Assembly: GCA_001970955.1 (NCBI GenBank)
Contig: MPUH01000064.1
Coordinates: 1 to 64,000 of the forward strand
Direction of reading: 5' to 3'
Source of the DNA: Stentor coeruleus
Taxonomy: Eukaryota; Ciliophora; Heterotrichea; Heterotrichida; Stentoridae
Length of the DNA: 64,000 nt
The notes under the pieces are model-generated. The model saw only the letters and a program-made list of their open reading frames with translations, had not been told where the DNA came from and did no database searches. How positions within the stretch are numbered: the stretch's first letter is position 1; each line of letters starts with the position of its first letter. Made by a program: the position numbers and the translations under genes. Positions 30,305-41,469 of the stretch are shown here, piece by piece.

Positions 30305-31567
30305 ATGACTAGTGCCGTTGAGATTATCCCAGGCAAACTTTACTGGATCTCAGACAAATCCCCACCAAAAAACAAAACCAACTCCTACTACTTCTGTATA
30401 GACAACGAACTAGTATATCAGCCATTCTGTTCAGATTTTGGTCCTCTAAACATAGGAATGACCTACAAATTCTGTGTTGAACTCGAAAGACTCCTAAAAA
30501 ACCAGCTCTATTCCAACTATAAAATCTTCCATTACACATCCCTTCTTCCTCAAAAACGTGCCAATGCCGCTTATTTAATGGGCGCATTTCAGATAATAAT
30601 ATTACAAAAAACAGCTGATCAAGCTTGGAAAACCTTTGAAAACTTGCCTCATTTCGTTGATTTCCGAGATGCAGGGTATGGTGGTTGTACTTATAAATGC
30701 ACATTATTTCATGTATTAAAAGGTTTAGAAATCGGCATGAGTTTAGGTTGGTTTAATGTCCGGACATTTAATTTAAGAGATTATGAGTATTATGAAAAAG
30801 TTGAAAATGGGGATTGGAATTGGATTATCCCTGGGAAAATGCTCGCTTTTGCATGTCCATCACCTGCATCAGCAGATTCTGATGGTTTTAAGGTTTGGAC
30901 TCCTGAAGATTATGCACCTTTATTTCATCAGTTAGGAATTACAGCAGTTGTCAGATTGAATAATATAACTTATGATGCGGAAAGGTTTAGAAAAATGGGA
31001 ATAAAACATTATGATATGTATTTTTTGGATGGAAGTATACCTAGTGAGAATATTGTTATGGAGTTTTTAAGTATTGCTCAGAGAGAAAGGGCAATTGCTG
31101 TACATTGTAAAGCTGGACTTGGTAGGACTGGGACACTTATTGGATGTTATGCAATGATGCATTGTGAATTCCCAGCAGCGGAATTTATTGGATGGGCGAG
31201 GTTGTGTAGGCCTGGGAGTGTTCTTGGGCCTCAACAGCAGTTTTTAATAGAAATGGAAGGGAAATGCAAACAGTGGAGGGATGAACGTCGTGTTAAAAAC
31301 AATGTAAAAAATATTTAGAATGAAGATGAACTAGCTATGAGTCCTCAGGAAAAATATATATCTGTTCATGGAGATATGGGGCAAGCAGAACGGCTTGTAA
31401 CTGCAAAAAAACAAAATCAATCCCCATCAAATAGCCCTTTTATAAGCAGTTATCGAACTTCAAGCAATGGTCCTGTTAAAGGAAGTATAAATAATACTAA
31501 GTCTCCTAGTCGCAATCTAACACCTGGGAGTTCTAAACAAGTATCAAGATCACCATTTCATAAATAA
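30305..31567 (+). CDS. CDC14: CDC14 dual-specificity phosphatase (spliced)
   Basis: The exons are 30305-31303 and 31319-31567, giving 415 residues. CDC14 reverses Cdk phosphorylation at mitotic exit and also acts at centrosomes and cilia. The N-terminal inactive phosphatase-like domain (IPGKLYWISDKSPP, FNLRDYEYYE) is followed by the catalytic domain: VHCKAGLGRTGTLIG with nucleophile Cys268 and Arg274, the general-acid region MYFLDGSIP, and ARLCRPGSVLGPQQQF, which is highly typical of CDC14. The intron falls just after the catalytic domain; the second exon encodes an 82-residue Ser/Asn-rich tail. The stop is 19 bp from the stop of the convergent giant gene. Confidence 0.95.
31304..31318 (+). 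other. 15-nt intron of CDC14
   Basis: GTAAAAAATATTTAG, phase 0, same sequence as the phosphodiesterase intron. Retention gives a stop after the catalytic domain. Confidence 0.9.
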
Positions 31568-31586
31568 CCATTATTATATTACTACC

Positions 31587-34500
31587 TTAGTTAACTCCTG
31601 ATAATATTTCTTGTATTTTTTTCCTCCCGTCATAAGTATTCACATTAAGTTTCGATAAGTTTCTCAAAACTCCAACTTTTTCTTCAAATTGTTTAACGAC
31701 CTGTGCATTTTCTTGTCGAAGATTTTCTAAGGATTCTGATAGTGATTTGATTTCTTGGATGTTTTTTTCATTGATACTACTAAACTCTTCTTTTTCTCTT
31801 GCCCTATTTCCTCTAAAAGCGGTTAAAGTCCTACTTAGTCTTCGGGTTTCTATTTTGGCTTTGTTGAAAAAGTATTTCAGATAATTTTCTGATTTTATTA
31901 AAGGGGAAAGAATTGTTAAGGTTATAGCATGTCTATTTTGTATTGGAAGCCAGTTATCATTTGCAGAATTACCTATTTTATTTTTGCATAGCCACCATAA
32001 ATAGATTGGATATGAAAAAGCTTCAGACCCAGGGGTTTTGTGTTTTTGGTCTTGGAGAAGTTTTATTATAGTGTCTTTGTCTGAATTTAAACAAGCCTTT
32101 TCAAGTTTTGCTAGTTTTTCTTGTAATTCCTGTATAGTATCTTTAAGTTCTTTTACTGTCTTATCTAAACTATCAATATTCTGATTAGCAGCTTTTTCTG
32201 ATTTCTGCAACCTTTCAACCTCTAGTTTCAACCTTTGGTTCTCCTGTTGAACAGTTTTATCAGCGCCACTATTTTTCCCTTGTTTTAATTCATTCAATTC
32301 CTTCTGCAACTTCTGCATCTCAGCTCTATTAGCAAAAATTTCATCATTTTTAGTTTCAACTTCTTTACGTTTGTTGCTTAATTCATCAGCATTAAACTGC
32401 ATTTTATTAGCTTGTTGAGTAAATTTCTTATCTTTATCCGCAATAATCGCTTCAAATTTCACTTTTTCTTTTTTCATGTTAATTTGCAAAGTATTCATAT
32501 CTTTGTTTAAAGCAAGATTTTCTTCTTTAAGTCTAGTATTCATCATTTCAAGGTCTTGGATTTTTACAGATAAGTCAACTTGTGGGGTTTCTGGTCTTGA
32601 TTTAATTTCTTCTTGTGCTGATTTAAGTTGTTTAAGATTAGACTCATTAGTTTTCTTAAGGTTTTCTAAGGATTTTTCAAGTTGTTTGATTTTAATTTCA
32701 GCATCTTTGATTTGTTTTTGTAATGATGCTTTTTCTGATGATATGGAATTTAAGGTTTCTTGGAGTTCGTTTTTTTCATTGGATTCTGATTGTAAAAGCT
32801 GATCTTTTTGTTCGAGTTCTTTTTTTAGAGACTCAATATCTTTTGTATTAGATTTTGTTATTTGGGACATTTTTCTTTCAAGACTTGTGGACTTTCTCCT
32901 TTCCTCGTCGAAGCTGGATTTTAATGTATCACTACGTTTTAGCAGGGAATCTTTTTCTTTTGTATAGGATTCAAGATGGGATTTAAGGTCAACAGATAAT
33001 TTTATTTCTTGAGAAAGTTGGGATTTGAGAGTTGAAATTTCTGAAAGTGCTTCTGAATGATTTTTTTGTGATTGTTGTAATGCAGATTCTGATATTTCTA
33101 ACCCAGCACGTGAAGATTCTAGCTGTTCTTCAAGCGATTTAATCATCTCATCTTTACTTTTAATCAATTTCACATTTTCCTTAATATTTACCTCATTTTC
33201 TCTAACAGAATCCTCAAATTCTTTTATTCTCTTATCATTATCTTCAATTTTTTTCTTCATATTTTCTATCTGCTCCTGAGCTTTTTTCGCTTGCCTTTCT
33301 GTGACAGCTAAATTTTTCTTAACCCCTTCAGCATTTCTATCAGAAATCAAAGCTTTTTCCTCTGCAGTTTTAGCTTTGGCTTGTAAATTTTTAATAATTT
33401 CAGCTTGTTCAGCAACTTTTTTACCTTTTTGTTCATTGATGTTTTTATGCTCATTAATACTTTCCATATGATCTTTAAGTTCATTTTGTATTTCTTCCTT
33501 GATTAAAATTTGTTTATTTAGTTCATTTTGTGTTTCTCCAAGTTTTCTTTGTATTTTGGTTATCTCATCATCTTGTTCCTCACATTTCCTCTGAGCACTT
33601 TCTAGTTGTTTTTCTATTTTTTCCTTATCTCTCAATAAATTCCCCATCTCTTTTTCCGTATCTTGTATTTTCCTTTTATATTTCTCTACATCTTCTTTAA
33701 ACTCATCAATCTGACCTTTATATTTATGTATTTTCCCTTCAAAAACCTTATTTTTCCCCATTATTTCTCTATTAACTTCTTCAAATTGTGCAACTTTCCC
33801 ACTCAATTCTTCTATAACAATTCTATCTTCAGCTTGACTTTTATCTTTTTCCATAATCATTTTCATGATCTCTTCATTATTCCCTTGTTTATCTAAAATA
33901 TTTTCTTTAGCTTTTTTCAGTTCTATTTCTAATATGCTAATCTCTTGGTCTTTATTTTTGATTTCTTTTTGCATATTTTCTATAATAAAAGTTTTATTTT
34001 CATTTGTTTTATTTAAAGACTCAAACTCGTTTTTATAGTATTTTACTTGTTGTTCTGTTGAAGATAAAGTTTTTTTAAGCCCTTCGTTTGTTTTTTCAAG
34101 CTTTGAGATTAGATTTTCAGATTTCATTTGGTTTTCTTGAAGGGATTGCAATGATAAAAGAGCTAAGTCGAGTTGATTTTGGGTTTTATGATTGGAGATG
34201 TCTTTTTTCGATAAGGATTCTTCATGGGTTTTTATGTTTTCAAGTAATTTTTGACTGTGGTTGCTAAGGTCTTGAATAGTGTTTTTTAATGATTCCGTTT
34301 CTTTTGTGTGGGCTTCATGCTGGGATTCTAAGGATTTTATGGTACTTTGGAGGTTTTGTATGGTTTCTTCTGAGTTTTGTATGGAGGATTCGTATTTTTT
34401 AATGATTTCCTCATAATTTTGAACGGTTTTCTGGTACTTTTTCAGTTCCCCAACAGCTCGGTTAAGTTCATCTGCAGTTTCTTCATATGACAAGACAAGT

Positions 34501-37500
34501 TTTTCTTTTTTTTCCAAAGTTTTTTCAAGAATTTTCCCTTTTTCTGTAGCTGCCTTTATAGAATTTTCAAGTGTATTTATATAAATGTTTTGTTTTTCAA
34601 GGGATTCTTGCAGATACCGATTTTGTCCTGTAATATTTTTATTTTGCTCTTCTAGTTTCTCGAATATCCCATTAAGTTCTTGATTTGCCAAAACCAGTTT
34701 TTCGATTTCTGAGTTTTTTTGCTTAAGTTCTTCTTTAATTTCACATGCACTTTCTAAATTTTGTTTTATTTTTTCTTCATAATCCTTATGAAATTGCTCT
34801 AATTTTTTTATGTTTTCCTTAAGCCCATCAATAACCTCATGATTTTCTACTATTTTTTCATTTAAACTTAAATTCAAATTTGTTATGTTTTGAGCTTTTG
34901 CTTCTAGTTCCTCTTTATAATGTCCCATTTTCCTTAGTTCTATATCTTTTTCTTTTAATATTTTGCTTATATCAAAGTCTTTTGTATTTAGCACAAGGGT
35001 AATATTTTCGTTTTTCTTTTTGAGATTATCGATTTCTTGTTTTAAGATATTATTATCATTATAAGCATCTAATGTTTTTTTAGATTCTTGTTGAATAGTG
35101 TTTTTTAAATCGATTATTACAAGGTTTAATTTGCTTATTTCTGATTCATAAAATGAATTTTCTGTTTCTTGTTTGCTGATTAGGTTTAGTTTTTGGATTT
35201 CTAAGTCTTGGTTTAGTTTTGATAGGTTTTCTAGTTTTTTATTTAAGTCTTGTAATGTAAAATTTGATTCGGTGATTAGGTTGAGTTTTTCATTTGAAAG
35301 GGCTTTGTTTGTTGATTCAAGCGTATTGATTGATTTTTCTATTGAGGAGATTTTTGTGTTAAGGTTGGAGATTGTGAATTGATTTTCTTCCGTTTTATGC
35401 TTTAGGGAAGATATTTCGATATACTGATCTTCGATTTGAATCTTAGAATTTTTTATGATATTTTTCAATTCTAGGTTTTCTTCTATTAGAGAAGTCTCAG
35501 TTTCTATGTACGAGGTTTTCATTTCCCTGATTTGGCTGCTTAGTTCTTCAATTTTGTAGTAGTCTTCAGTAATTTTTTTCTCAAGCTCCTCCATCTCTTT
35601 ATCTTTTTTGTTTATCGAGTTTTCGAATTCCAGTTGCTCTTTCTCAATCAATCCTTCAAGATTTTTAATCATCTCTGAAGACTCTTTTTTATCCTCCTCA
35701 TACCATGCTAAATCCTTCTCCATCTGTCTAATTTTCTGACTAAGTCCTTCAGAGAAACTCTTTAAATTCTCAGTCATTTCACATTCCTTTTCATAAGAAT
35801 CCTTATAAGTATTAAACTGACTCTCCAATTCTTTAAGCAAAACTTCCTTCTGAGTATTCTCCTGATTGATCAAAGATATTTTCTGATTACAAATTTTATT
35901 CTCAGACTCCAACTTAGCTCTGATTTGTTTTAAATTCATAATTTCATTATTTTTTTCACTCAATTCTTCATCAGCCATTTTCAAATCATCTTGAAACTCT
36001 CTAAACCTTGCTGTCAAATCATGTATATGTTCATCAGTTGTCATAACATATTTATTATGTTTCCCTTCAAACTCTTCCAAAGCTTGTTTTGATTCAAAAA
36101 GGGCCTTTTGTAAACTTTCAATTTTCTTAGAATTTTCCATAATAATATTCGCTTGTTCTGTAGTCACATCAAGGTTATTTTTCCTAGTTTCTTCCATTTT
36201 AAGTCTTAAAACACGGTTTTCATCACAGATTTTCGTCACTTTTTCATCAACACGGGCCATTCTTGACTTAGCTTCTTCATACAAAACACTCAAGTCCTGG
36301 AGGTCTTTTTTCAGTTTCAACTCTGAGAATTTCCCTGATTTTATCTCATCTGTGAGTTCTGAGTTGATTTTTATATAAAAAGACTCTGTTTCATTGCTTT
36401 GCATTTTAATGAGTTTTGCTTCGTTTTTAGCATGTTCTATTTGACTTTTTAAGTCTTGAGTTTCTTGATTTTGACTTGAAAGTTTGGATTTTAGACTAGA
36501 AATTTCAGCTTCAGAGTCTTCGGAGGATTTTATTAGACTTTGTTTGAGATCAGTTATTTTGTTGAGGAGGTCTTCGTTTTGATCTTCAAGTTGATGAAGT
36601 TTGGATGTAGATAAAGAGGATTTGTTAGCTTCATCTTGAAGTGAATAGTTCAGTTTACGAATTTGCTCTTTAAGATTAGAGATTTCTTCGTTAGAGGAAA
36701 TAAGAGAAGATTGGAGATTGGCTGTTTGAGAGGCTAAGTCTTTGATTTTGTCTTCGAGGAGGAGTTTTTCTTTTTGAAGTTTGGTTATTTCAAGGTTGAG
36801 AAGGTTTTTAGCTTCTGAGGATGTAGAAAGTTCTGATTCTTTCGATTGGATTTCGCTTTGTAAGCCGGAAATCTGCTGAGCGAACTGTTCTTGCATATCT
36901 TTTTTCTTTTGTTTACTTTTCTCCCTTTTAATTTGATCTTTTGATATAATCATATTCAAACTCTGTATCTTATCCCTATATTCCTCAATCTCTTCATCTA
37001 AATTCTTAATAATTTCCTCTCTATTCTCCACAGCTTTTACAGCATTTTTAACTTCACATTCTCCATTATTCTTAACCTCATCAATAACCTTAATCAAACT
37101 TTCCTTCTCAGCTTCCATTTCCCTAATAACCAACTCTTGTTTATTTTTCCACATAATAAACCTATTATCATTTTCTTCAATTTTCCTTCTTAATTCCGAA
37201 TTCTCTTCACAAGCTTTACTTATTTCATTATCAAAATGTTGTATTTTTATTTTCATTTCCCCAATATTTTGTGTTAATAAACCATTTTCTCTTGTTAAAG
37301 ATTTCTTTTGTGATAAAAGCAGCTCTTTTTGATCTTTTAGTTCATAGACTTCATTTCTCAGCCCATTTTCTGCATCAAGAGCTTTAAGTTTTAATTCTTT
37401 TATATCTAATTGTAATTTTTCTAATGAGTTTTGAAGTATATTTATTTGACTTGTTTTTTGACTTATTTCGTTATCTTTAGATGCAAGTTCTGCAAGGTGA

Positions 37501-40500
37501 TTGTTTTTGTCAAGATCTTTAGCTTCAATCATATTGTTTATTGATGATTCCAAATCAGATATTGTATTAGTTAAAGATAGGATAGTGCTTTCTTTAGATA
37601 ATAAGTTTTCAGATGAGGTGTAAAGGGTGCTATTAACGTTTTCATGGTCTTTTTTGAGGTTTTGCAGTTTTTTTTGCTTTTTTTCTATTTTGTTTTCAAG
37701 TGCTTCGATTAGACTGTCTTTTTGTTTAAGTTTTTCTTGTAACGAGTCTATTTTTTCTTTAAACTCCCCGATTTGTTCTTGTAAATCAGCTAGATTTTCA
37801 TTAGTCGTGCTTATTTCTGTATCTTTTTCTCTGATTTTCGACTTATACTCATTAATCTCTTGAGTAAAACTTAGCCTTTGTTTGTATATTTCAGCATCTT
37901 TTTCATTAACAACCTCATTTTTCCTCCTACTTTCCTCGACGAAATCCCCCAGTTCCGCTTCCATCTGGCTAATCCTCATCATCAGTTCATTTTCAGTATT
38001 TTTACACTTTTTCATCTCCCCAATATATTCACTTTTATCCCTTTCCCTATCTTCCTCACTTTTTTTCTTATAAAACTCAAGTTCCCTAACCTTATTCTCT
38101 AAATCTTCAACATTTTTCGTGTTTTTATCTTGATATTTCGAATGATAGTTTTGAAGTTCATCAATTTTTTCCCTTAAATATGTGTTTTCATTATAAGCTT
38201 TTGAGATTTCCATGTCGATTTTATCAACTTTCCCTTTAAGTTCCTTATTATAAGCACTCAAATCAGAAAGTTCTTTTTTTAGTTTCCCTTCATTAGCTTT
38301 ATGTGTATTTATAACTTCATTTAAAGCTAAAACGGTCTTAGCTTGATTAGTCTCAGATTCTATATGTTTAAGTTTAAAACTCTTATAATCCAATGTTATA
38401 TTCTCATTATATGCCTTTTCCTGCTCTAATTCAGTTAGCAAATCATTAAAAAGTCGTTCTTTTTCAGCTAAGGCTTCATGAAATCCTCCTTTTTCACAAT
38501 CTTTTTCTTGTGATATCGAATTAAGATGTTCCTGTAATTCAATATTCTCTTGTTTAGCCTCATTAAGTAAAGCTTCATATCTCAGTCCTTCTTTTTTCAT
38601 AACTTCATTCATATTATTTATCCCTTCAAATGAATCTGCGAGTTCTTTTTCAAGACTTTTAACTTTGTTTTCTAATCCTGTTAAAAATTTCATTTGCTCA
38701 ATATCTCTATTTTCATAGTTTTTAATCATATCATTATTATGTTTTAGTTTTTCCAAATGGTTTTTATTTGATTGGATAAGTTTTTCTATATTCGTTGATT
38801 GATTTGTCACAGTTTTTTCAAGTTCAGTTATAATGGTTTCTTTTTCGTTTATGATTGTATTAAGATTTTTATTATCTTGTATTGAAGATTGGAGTTTTTC
38901 ATTAGTTTCAATGTTAAGTTTATTGACTTGGTCGATTTTGATTTTGTGTTGTTGGAGAATTTCGTGGAATTCGCTGATTTTAGCTTGTTTTGACTCGAGG
39001 GATTTTTCGAGTTCTTTTTTGTTTGTGTTGAGAATTTCTAGTTCGAAAGTGTCTTGCTGGGTTTTTTCGTGGAGTTTTTTCATTTCGCTGTTTTGCTCGA
39101 GGATGATTTTGTTGAGTTTGTCGATTTTTTTGGATTTTTCAACGAGTTGGCCCTTGAGATCTTCGATTTGACTGCTTTTTTCTATGGTTTCTTTGCTGAT
39201 TATCCCTTGTTTTTCATTGAAAAGCTGTTTTAGACGAGTAGCTTCTTGGCTTTGGATTATGAGTTCTTGGATTTGACTGTCTTTTTTAATGATTTCTTCG
39301 TGCTTTTTATTTAGAGCATTTTTGAGTAGGTCGATATTGCTGAGGTTTTTACTAATTTCGTTGTTTTTTTCAGCGATTATACTTTCGAATTCTTGACTTG
39401 CTTCTTTTATTCTTGTGTTTTCTTGGAGTTTGTCGAATTTCCACTTTTTTTCATTAGACAAGTCTTCTATAAGTTCATGAATACGTTTTTGTAATTTCTC
39501 ATTTGTGAACTTTTCATTTTCTAGAAGGTGCTCAAGGGAGTTTGATTCTGTTTTTAAATCTTGCATTTTTATGTTTATAGTTTCGATTTCAGCTGTAGCT
39601 TTTGATAAAGAGTTTTTTAAGTTTTCTATTAGGAAGTTTTTATCTGATAAATGGTCTTCGAATTTTTCTATAGAAACTTTTTGGCTACGATTTACTGCTG
39701 AGCTTGCTTGAATGAGTTTTAGGGTTTTGGTGAGAGAGTCAACTTTTTTTTCGGAAACTGAAAGTTTTTCGTTGAGTTTTTTTATTTGTTGCTCTTGATC
39801 TTCAGAGACCCAACGCACTTTTTCGGATAGTTTGTTTTCGAGAGATTTTAGAGACCTTTGTAGGGCTTGGGAATGGTAATCTTTACTATCATTTTGCAAA
39901 TACCCAATCTCATTATTCTTACCCTTAATCTCCATCCTCAAACTCATACATTCATTCTCAAGTTCCAAAATCTTCCCCTCATAAAACATCTTCATCTCCC
40001 TTTCAGCATTCACAGTTGACTCATTACCACCCATATTCCTATTCCAAATCCTCTCTCCTCCTCCTTCCATTTTCTCAATCTTTTCCTGTAAATACATAAT
40101 CTGATTTTGTTTTTCACACAATTCTTCTAAATAATTATTAACATCATGATCTTTACTAATAATAATCTGATTCAAGTTTTCAATCTCATTCTTAAGGTTT
40201 TTTATTATCAAAGCCTGGTCAGGATTGGTCGAAAATTCCAAGTCTAGGTTATCAGGACTTTTCGAAATCCCTAGTTTTTTTTTAAGAAAGTTTATATATT
40301 CCTGCATATAATTGATTTGGTTTTCATATGTTTGCTTTGTTTTTTCAAGGCTTTGCTCAAGGTTTCTTATTCTAGATGAGGTCGAATGAATTTCTTGGAA
40401 GGGGTTTTCAAATTGTTCAGGGCGAAAATCAAAAGGGTCGTCGATTTGTAGAGAATTCGTTATTGATGGACTTAAGGCAGGGCTGAATTGAGAACGATCA

Positions 40501-40658
40501 GCTTGACTCTTTGGTGAATAAGCTTTGGCTAGTTGAGCATTTCTGTCTAATCTTTCACGAGAGGATCTGGAATGATTTGGGGTTTCTCGATGAGGGGCTA
40601 TAGGTGAGAGTAGTTTGAATTTGGGAATGATTTTACGCTTTTCTAAGCTTTTTTGCAT
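31587..40658 (-). CDS. Giant coiled-coil protein, 3,023 aa
   Basis: A single uninterrupted 9-kb frame. Residues 1-100 are Pro/Ser/Arg-rich (FKLLSPIAPHRETPNHS). From about 100 to 2,870 the protein is almost continuous heptad coiled coil rich in Glu, Lys, Leu, Asn and Ser. This is followed by a non-helical island at about 2875-2945 (YPIYLWWLCKNKIGNSAN, ITLTILSPLIKSENYLKYFF) that contains the only Trp cluster, then a short coil and the end. Such proteins in ciliates include basal-body, filament and Golgi-tether components, but the coiled coil alone does not identify a family and no GRIP, CH or motor domain is seen. No single domain supports a name. Short in-frame introns cannot be excluded. Confidence 0.85.
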   Translation of the reverse strand: MQKSLEKRKIIPKFKLLSPIAPHRETPNHSRSSRERLDRNAQLAKAYSPKSQADRSQFSPALSPSITNSLQIDDPFDFRPEQFENPFQEIHSTSSRIRNLEQSLEKTKQTYENQINYMQEYINFLKKKLGISKSPDNLDLEFSTNPDQALIIKNLKNEIENLNQIIISKDHDVNNYLEELCEKQNQIMYLQEKIEKMEGGGERIWNRNMGGNESTVNAEREMKMFYEGKILELENECMSLRMEIKGKNNEIGYLQNDSKDYHSQALQRSLKSLENKLSEKVRWVSEDQEQQIKKLNEKLSVSEKKVDSLTKTLKLIQASSAVNRSQKVSIEKFEDHLSDKNFLIENLKNSLSKATAEIETINIKMQDLKTESNSLEHLLENEKFTNEKLQKRIHELIEDLSNEKKWKFDKLQENTRIKEASQEFESIIAEKNNEISKNLSNIDLLKNALNKKHEEIIKKDSQIQELIIQSQEATRLKQLFNEKQGIISKETIEKSSQIEDLKGQLVEKSKKIDKLNKIILEQNSEMKKLHEKTQQDTFELEILNTNKKELEKSLESKQAKISEFHEILQQHKIKIDQVNKLNIETNEKLQSSIQDNKNLNTIINEKETIITELEKTVTNQSTNIEKLIQSNKNHLEKLKHNNDMIKNYENRDIEQMKFLTGLENKVKSLEKELADSFEGINNMNEVMKKEGLRYEALLNEAKQENIELQEHLNSISQEKDCEKGGFHEALAEKERLFNDLLTELEQEKAYNENITLDYKSFKLKHIESETNQAKTVLALNEVINTHKANEGKLKKELSDLSAYNKELKGKVDKIDMEISKAYNENTYLREKIDELQNYHSKYQDKNTKNVEDLENKVRELEFYKKKSEEDRERDKSEYIGEMKKCKNTENELMMRISQMEAELGDFVEESRRKNEVVNEKDAEIYKQRLSFTQEINEYKSKIREKDTEISTTNENLADLQEQIGEFKEKIDSLQEKLKQKDSLIEALENKIEKKQKKLQNLKKDHENVNSTLYTSSENLLSKESTILSLTNTISDLESSINNMIEAKDLDKNNHLAELASKDNEISQKTSQINILQNSLEKLQLDIKELKLKALDAENGLRNEVYELKDQKELLLSQKKSLTRENGLLTQNIGEMKIKIQHFDNEISKACEENSELRRKIEENDNRFIMWKNKQELVIREMEAEKESLIKVIDEVKNNGECEVKNAVKAVENREEIIKNLDEEIEEYRDKIQSLNMIISKDQIKREKSKQKKKDMQEQFAQQISGLQSEIQSKESELSTSSEAKNLLNLEITKLQKEKLLLEDKIKDLASQTANLQSSLISSNEEISNLKEQIRKLNYSLQDEANKSSLSTSKLHQLEDQNEDLLNKITDLKQSLIKSSEDSEAEISSLKSKLSSQNQETQDLKSQIEHAKNEAKLIKMQSNETESFYIKINSELTDEIKSGKFSELKLKKDLQDLSVLYEEAKSRMARVDEKVTKICDENRVLRLKMEETRKNNLDVTTEQANIIMENSKKIESLQKALFESKQALEEFEGKHNKYVMTTDEHIHDLTARFREFQDDLKMADEELSEKNNEIMNLKQIRAKLESENKICNQKISLINQENTQKEVLLKELESQFNTYKDSYEKECEMTENLKSFSEGLSQKIRQMEKDLAWYEEDKKESSEMIKNLEGLIEKEQLEFENSINKKDKEMEELEKKITEDYYKIEELSSQIREMKTSYIETETSLIEENLELKNIIKNSKIQIEDQYIEISSLKHKTEENQFTISNLNTKISSIEKSINTLESTNKALSNEKLNLITESNFTLQDLNKKLENLSKLNQDLEIQKLNLISKQETENSFYESEISKLNLVIIDLKNTIQQESKKTLDAYNDNNILKQEIDNLKKKNENITLVLNTKDFDISKILKEKDIELRKMGHYKEELEAKAQNITNLNLSLNEKIVENHEVIDGLKENIKKLEQFHKDYEEKIKQNLESACEIKEELKQKNSEIEKLVLANQELNGIFEKLEEQNKNITGQNRYLQESLEKQNIYINTLENSIKAATEKGKILEKTLEKKEKLVLSYEETADELNRAVGELKKYQKTVQNYEEIIKKYESSIQNSEETIQNLQSTIKSLESQHEAHTKETESLKNTIQDLSNHSQKLLENIKTHEESLSKKDISNHKTQNQLDLALLSLQSLQENQMKSENLISKLEKTNEGLKKTLSSTEQQVKYYKNEFESLNKTNENKTFIIENMQKEIKNKDQEISILEIELKKAKENILDKQGNNEEIMKMIMEKDKSQAEDRIVIEELSGKVAQFEEVNREIMGKNKVFEGKIHKYKGQIDEFKEDVEKYKRKIQDTEKEMGNLLRDKEKIEKQLESAQRKCEEQDDEITKIQRKLGETQNELNKQILIKEEIQNELKDHMESINEHKNINEQKGKKVAEQAEIIKNLQAKAKTAEEKALISDRNAEGVKKNLAVTERQAKKAQEQIENMKKKIEDNDKRIKEFEDSVRENEVNIKENVKLIKSKDEMIKSLEEQLESSRAGLEISESALQQSQKNHSEALSEISTLKSQLSQEIKLSVDLKSHLESYTKEKDSLLKRSDTLKSSFDEERRKSTSLERKMSQITKSNTKDIESLKKELEQKDQLLQSESNEKNELQETLNSISSEKASLQKQIKDAEIKIKQLEKSLENLKKTNESNLKQLKSAQEEIKSRPETPQVDLSVKIQDLEMMNTRLKEENLALNKDMNTLQINMKKEKVKFEAIIADKDKKFTQQANKMQFNADELSNKRKEVETKNDEIFANRAEMQKLQKELNELKQGKNSGADKTVQQENQRLKLEVERLQKSEKAANQNIDSLDKTVKELKDTIQELQEKLAKLEKACLNSDKDTIIKLLQDQKHKTPGSEAFSYPIYLWWLCKNKIGNSANDNWLPIQNRHAITLTILSPLIKSENYLKYFFNKAKIETRRLSRTLTAFRGNRAREKEEFSSINEKNIQEIKSLSESLENLRQENAQVVKQFEEKVGVLRNLSKLNVNTYDGRKKIQEILSGVN

Positions 40659-41469
40659 ATTTATTTGTGGCTGTTGGGGTTTATTTTGTTCATTAAAATT
40701 TAAAATTCTTGTATGGAAAAGTTTTATTATAGGTGCTAGGGTGTTAGATAAAAGTTTTGGATTTGATGTTAGGGTGTTAATTGTGGATGGTATGAGAATA
40801 TTTAAGGAATGATTGTGAGATTTTAGTAGAGATGAAGATTTTTGGGAAAATGGAAAATTTGTATTGGGGAAAGTTTAGAAAGGGGTTTTATAGGTTTAAA
40901 GAGGTGGATAGATCAATGGATTTGGTTTGGAGATTAAGATTTTTAGGTGAGTTTTTTAGAGGATTATGAGAAGGGTTTTTATATTTTTATAATGATTGCT
41001 ATTGAATATTATGGGTAATAAATTTTGATGTTAAAAAGATTTATTGTTTTGTGATCATGGGTGAAGCTATTTTTGAATTATTAGGGTGTTATTTGGGGTT
41101 TAGGAGTAACATGGGATTTTTTGTAGTTATAATAGGAGTTATTGATTTTTTGATAATCATAGCAATATTACAAATTAAGTGTATTTTTATCTTATTTCTA
41201 TACAAATTTGTTATAATTTTTTTATAAAAACTAGTTGTATCAAAAATTTTACTATCTTATCCTTTTTAGTATTTCCCCTACCGTAAATTCAATAATATAG
41301 CCAAAGTTCATATTTACATACAAATCATCAATTCTTCTTATTTTCCCACTATAAAAACCTCATAAATCCAATTAATTTTATCCTAAAAATATTTTTCCAC
41401 CTATTATATATATCAAAACTAATATTTTTTATTTGAAATAGTTAAAGGCACAAATATAAGGCTATAAAA
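40659..41469. other. Divergent intergenic region with telomere-like motifs
   Basis: The plus strand is G/T-rich to about 41160 (40921-40980: 18 G, 0 C by hand count), then C-rich to the next start. TGTTAGGG at 40767-40774 is one inverted telomere-type unit; TAGGGTGTTA-like strings recur at about 40737 and 41085. No gene seen. Confidence 0.5.
40767..40774 (-). promoter_or_regulatory. Telomere-like CCCTAACA motif in a 5' flank
   Basis: CCCTAACA on the minus strand, about 110 bp upstream of the giant coiled-coil start, with a related CTAACACCCTAG about 30 bp closer to the gene. Function is inferred only from recurrence. Confidence 0.3.

Noticed and set aside
30324-30704. 126-codon frame antisense to CDC14
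   Set aside because: Fully within a conserved coding region on the other strand; a shadow of codon bias. The many long antisense frames over the giant gene were rejected for the same reason.
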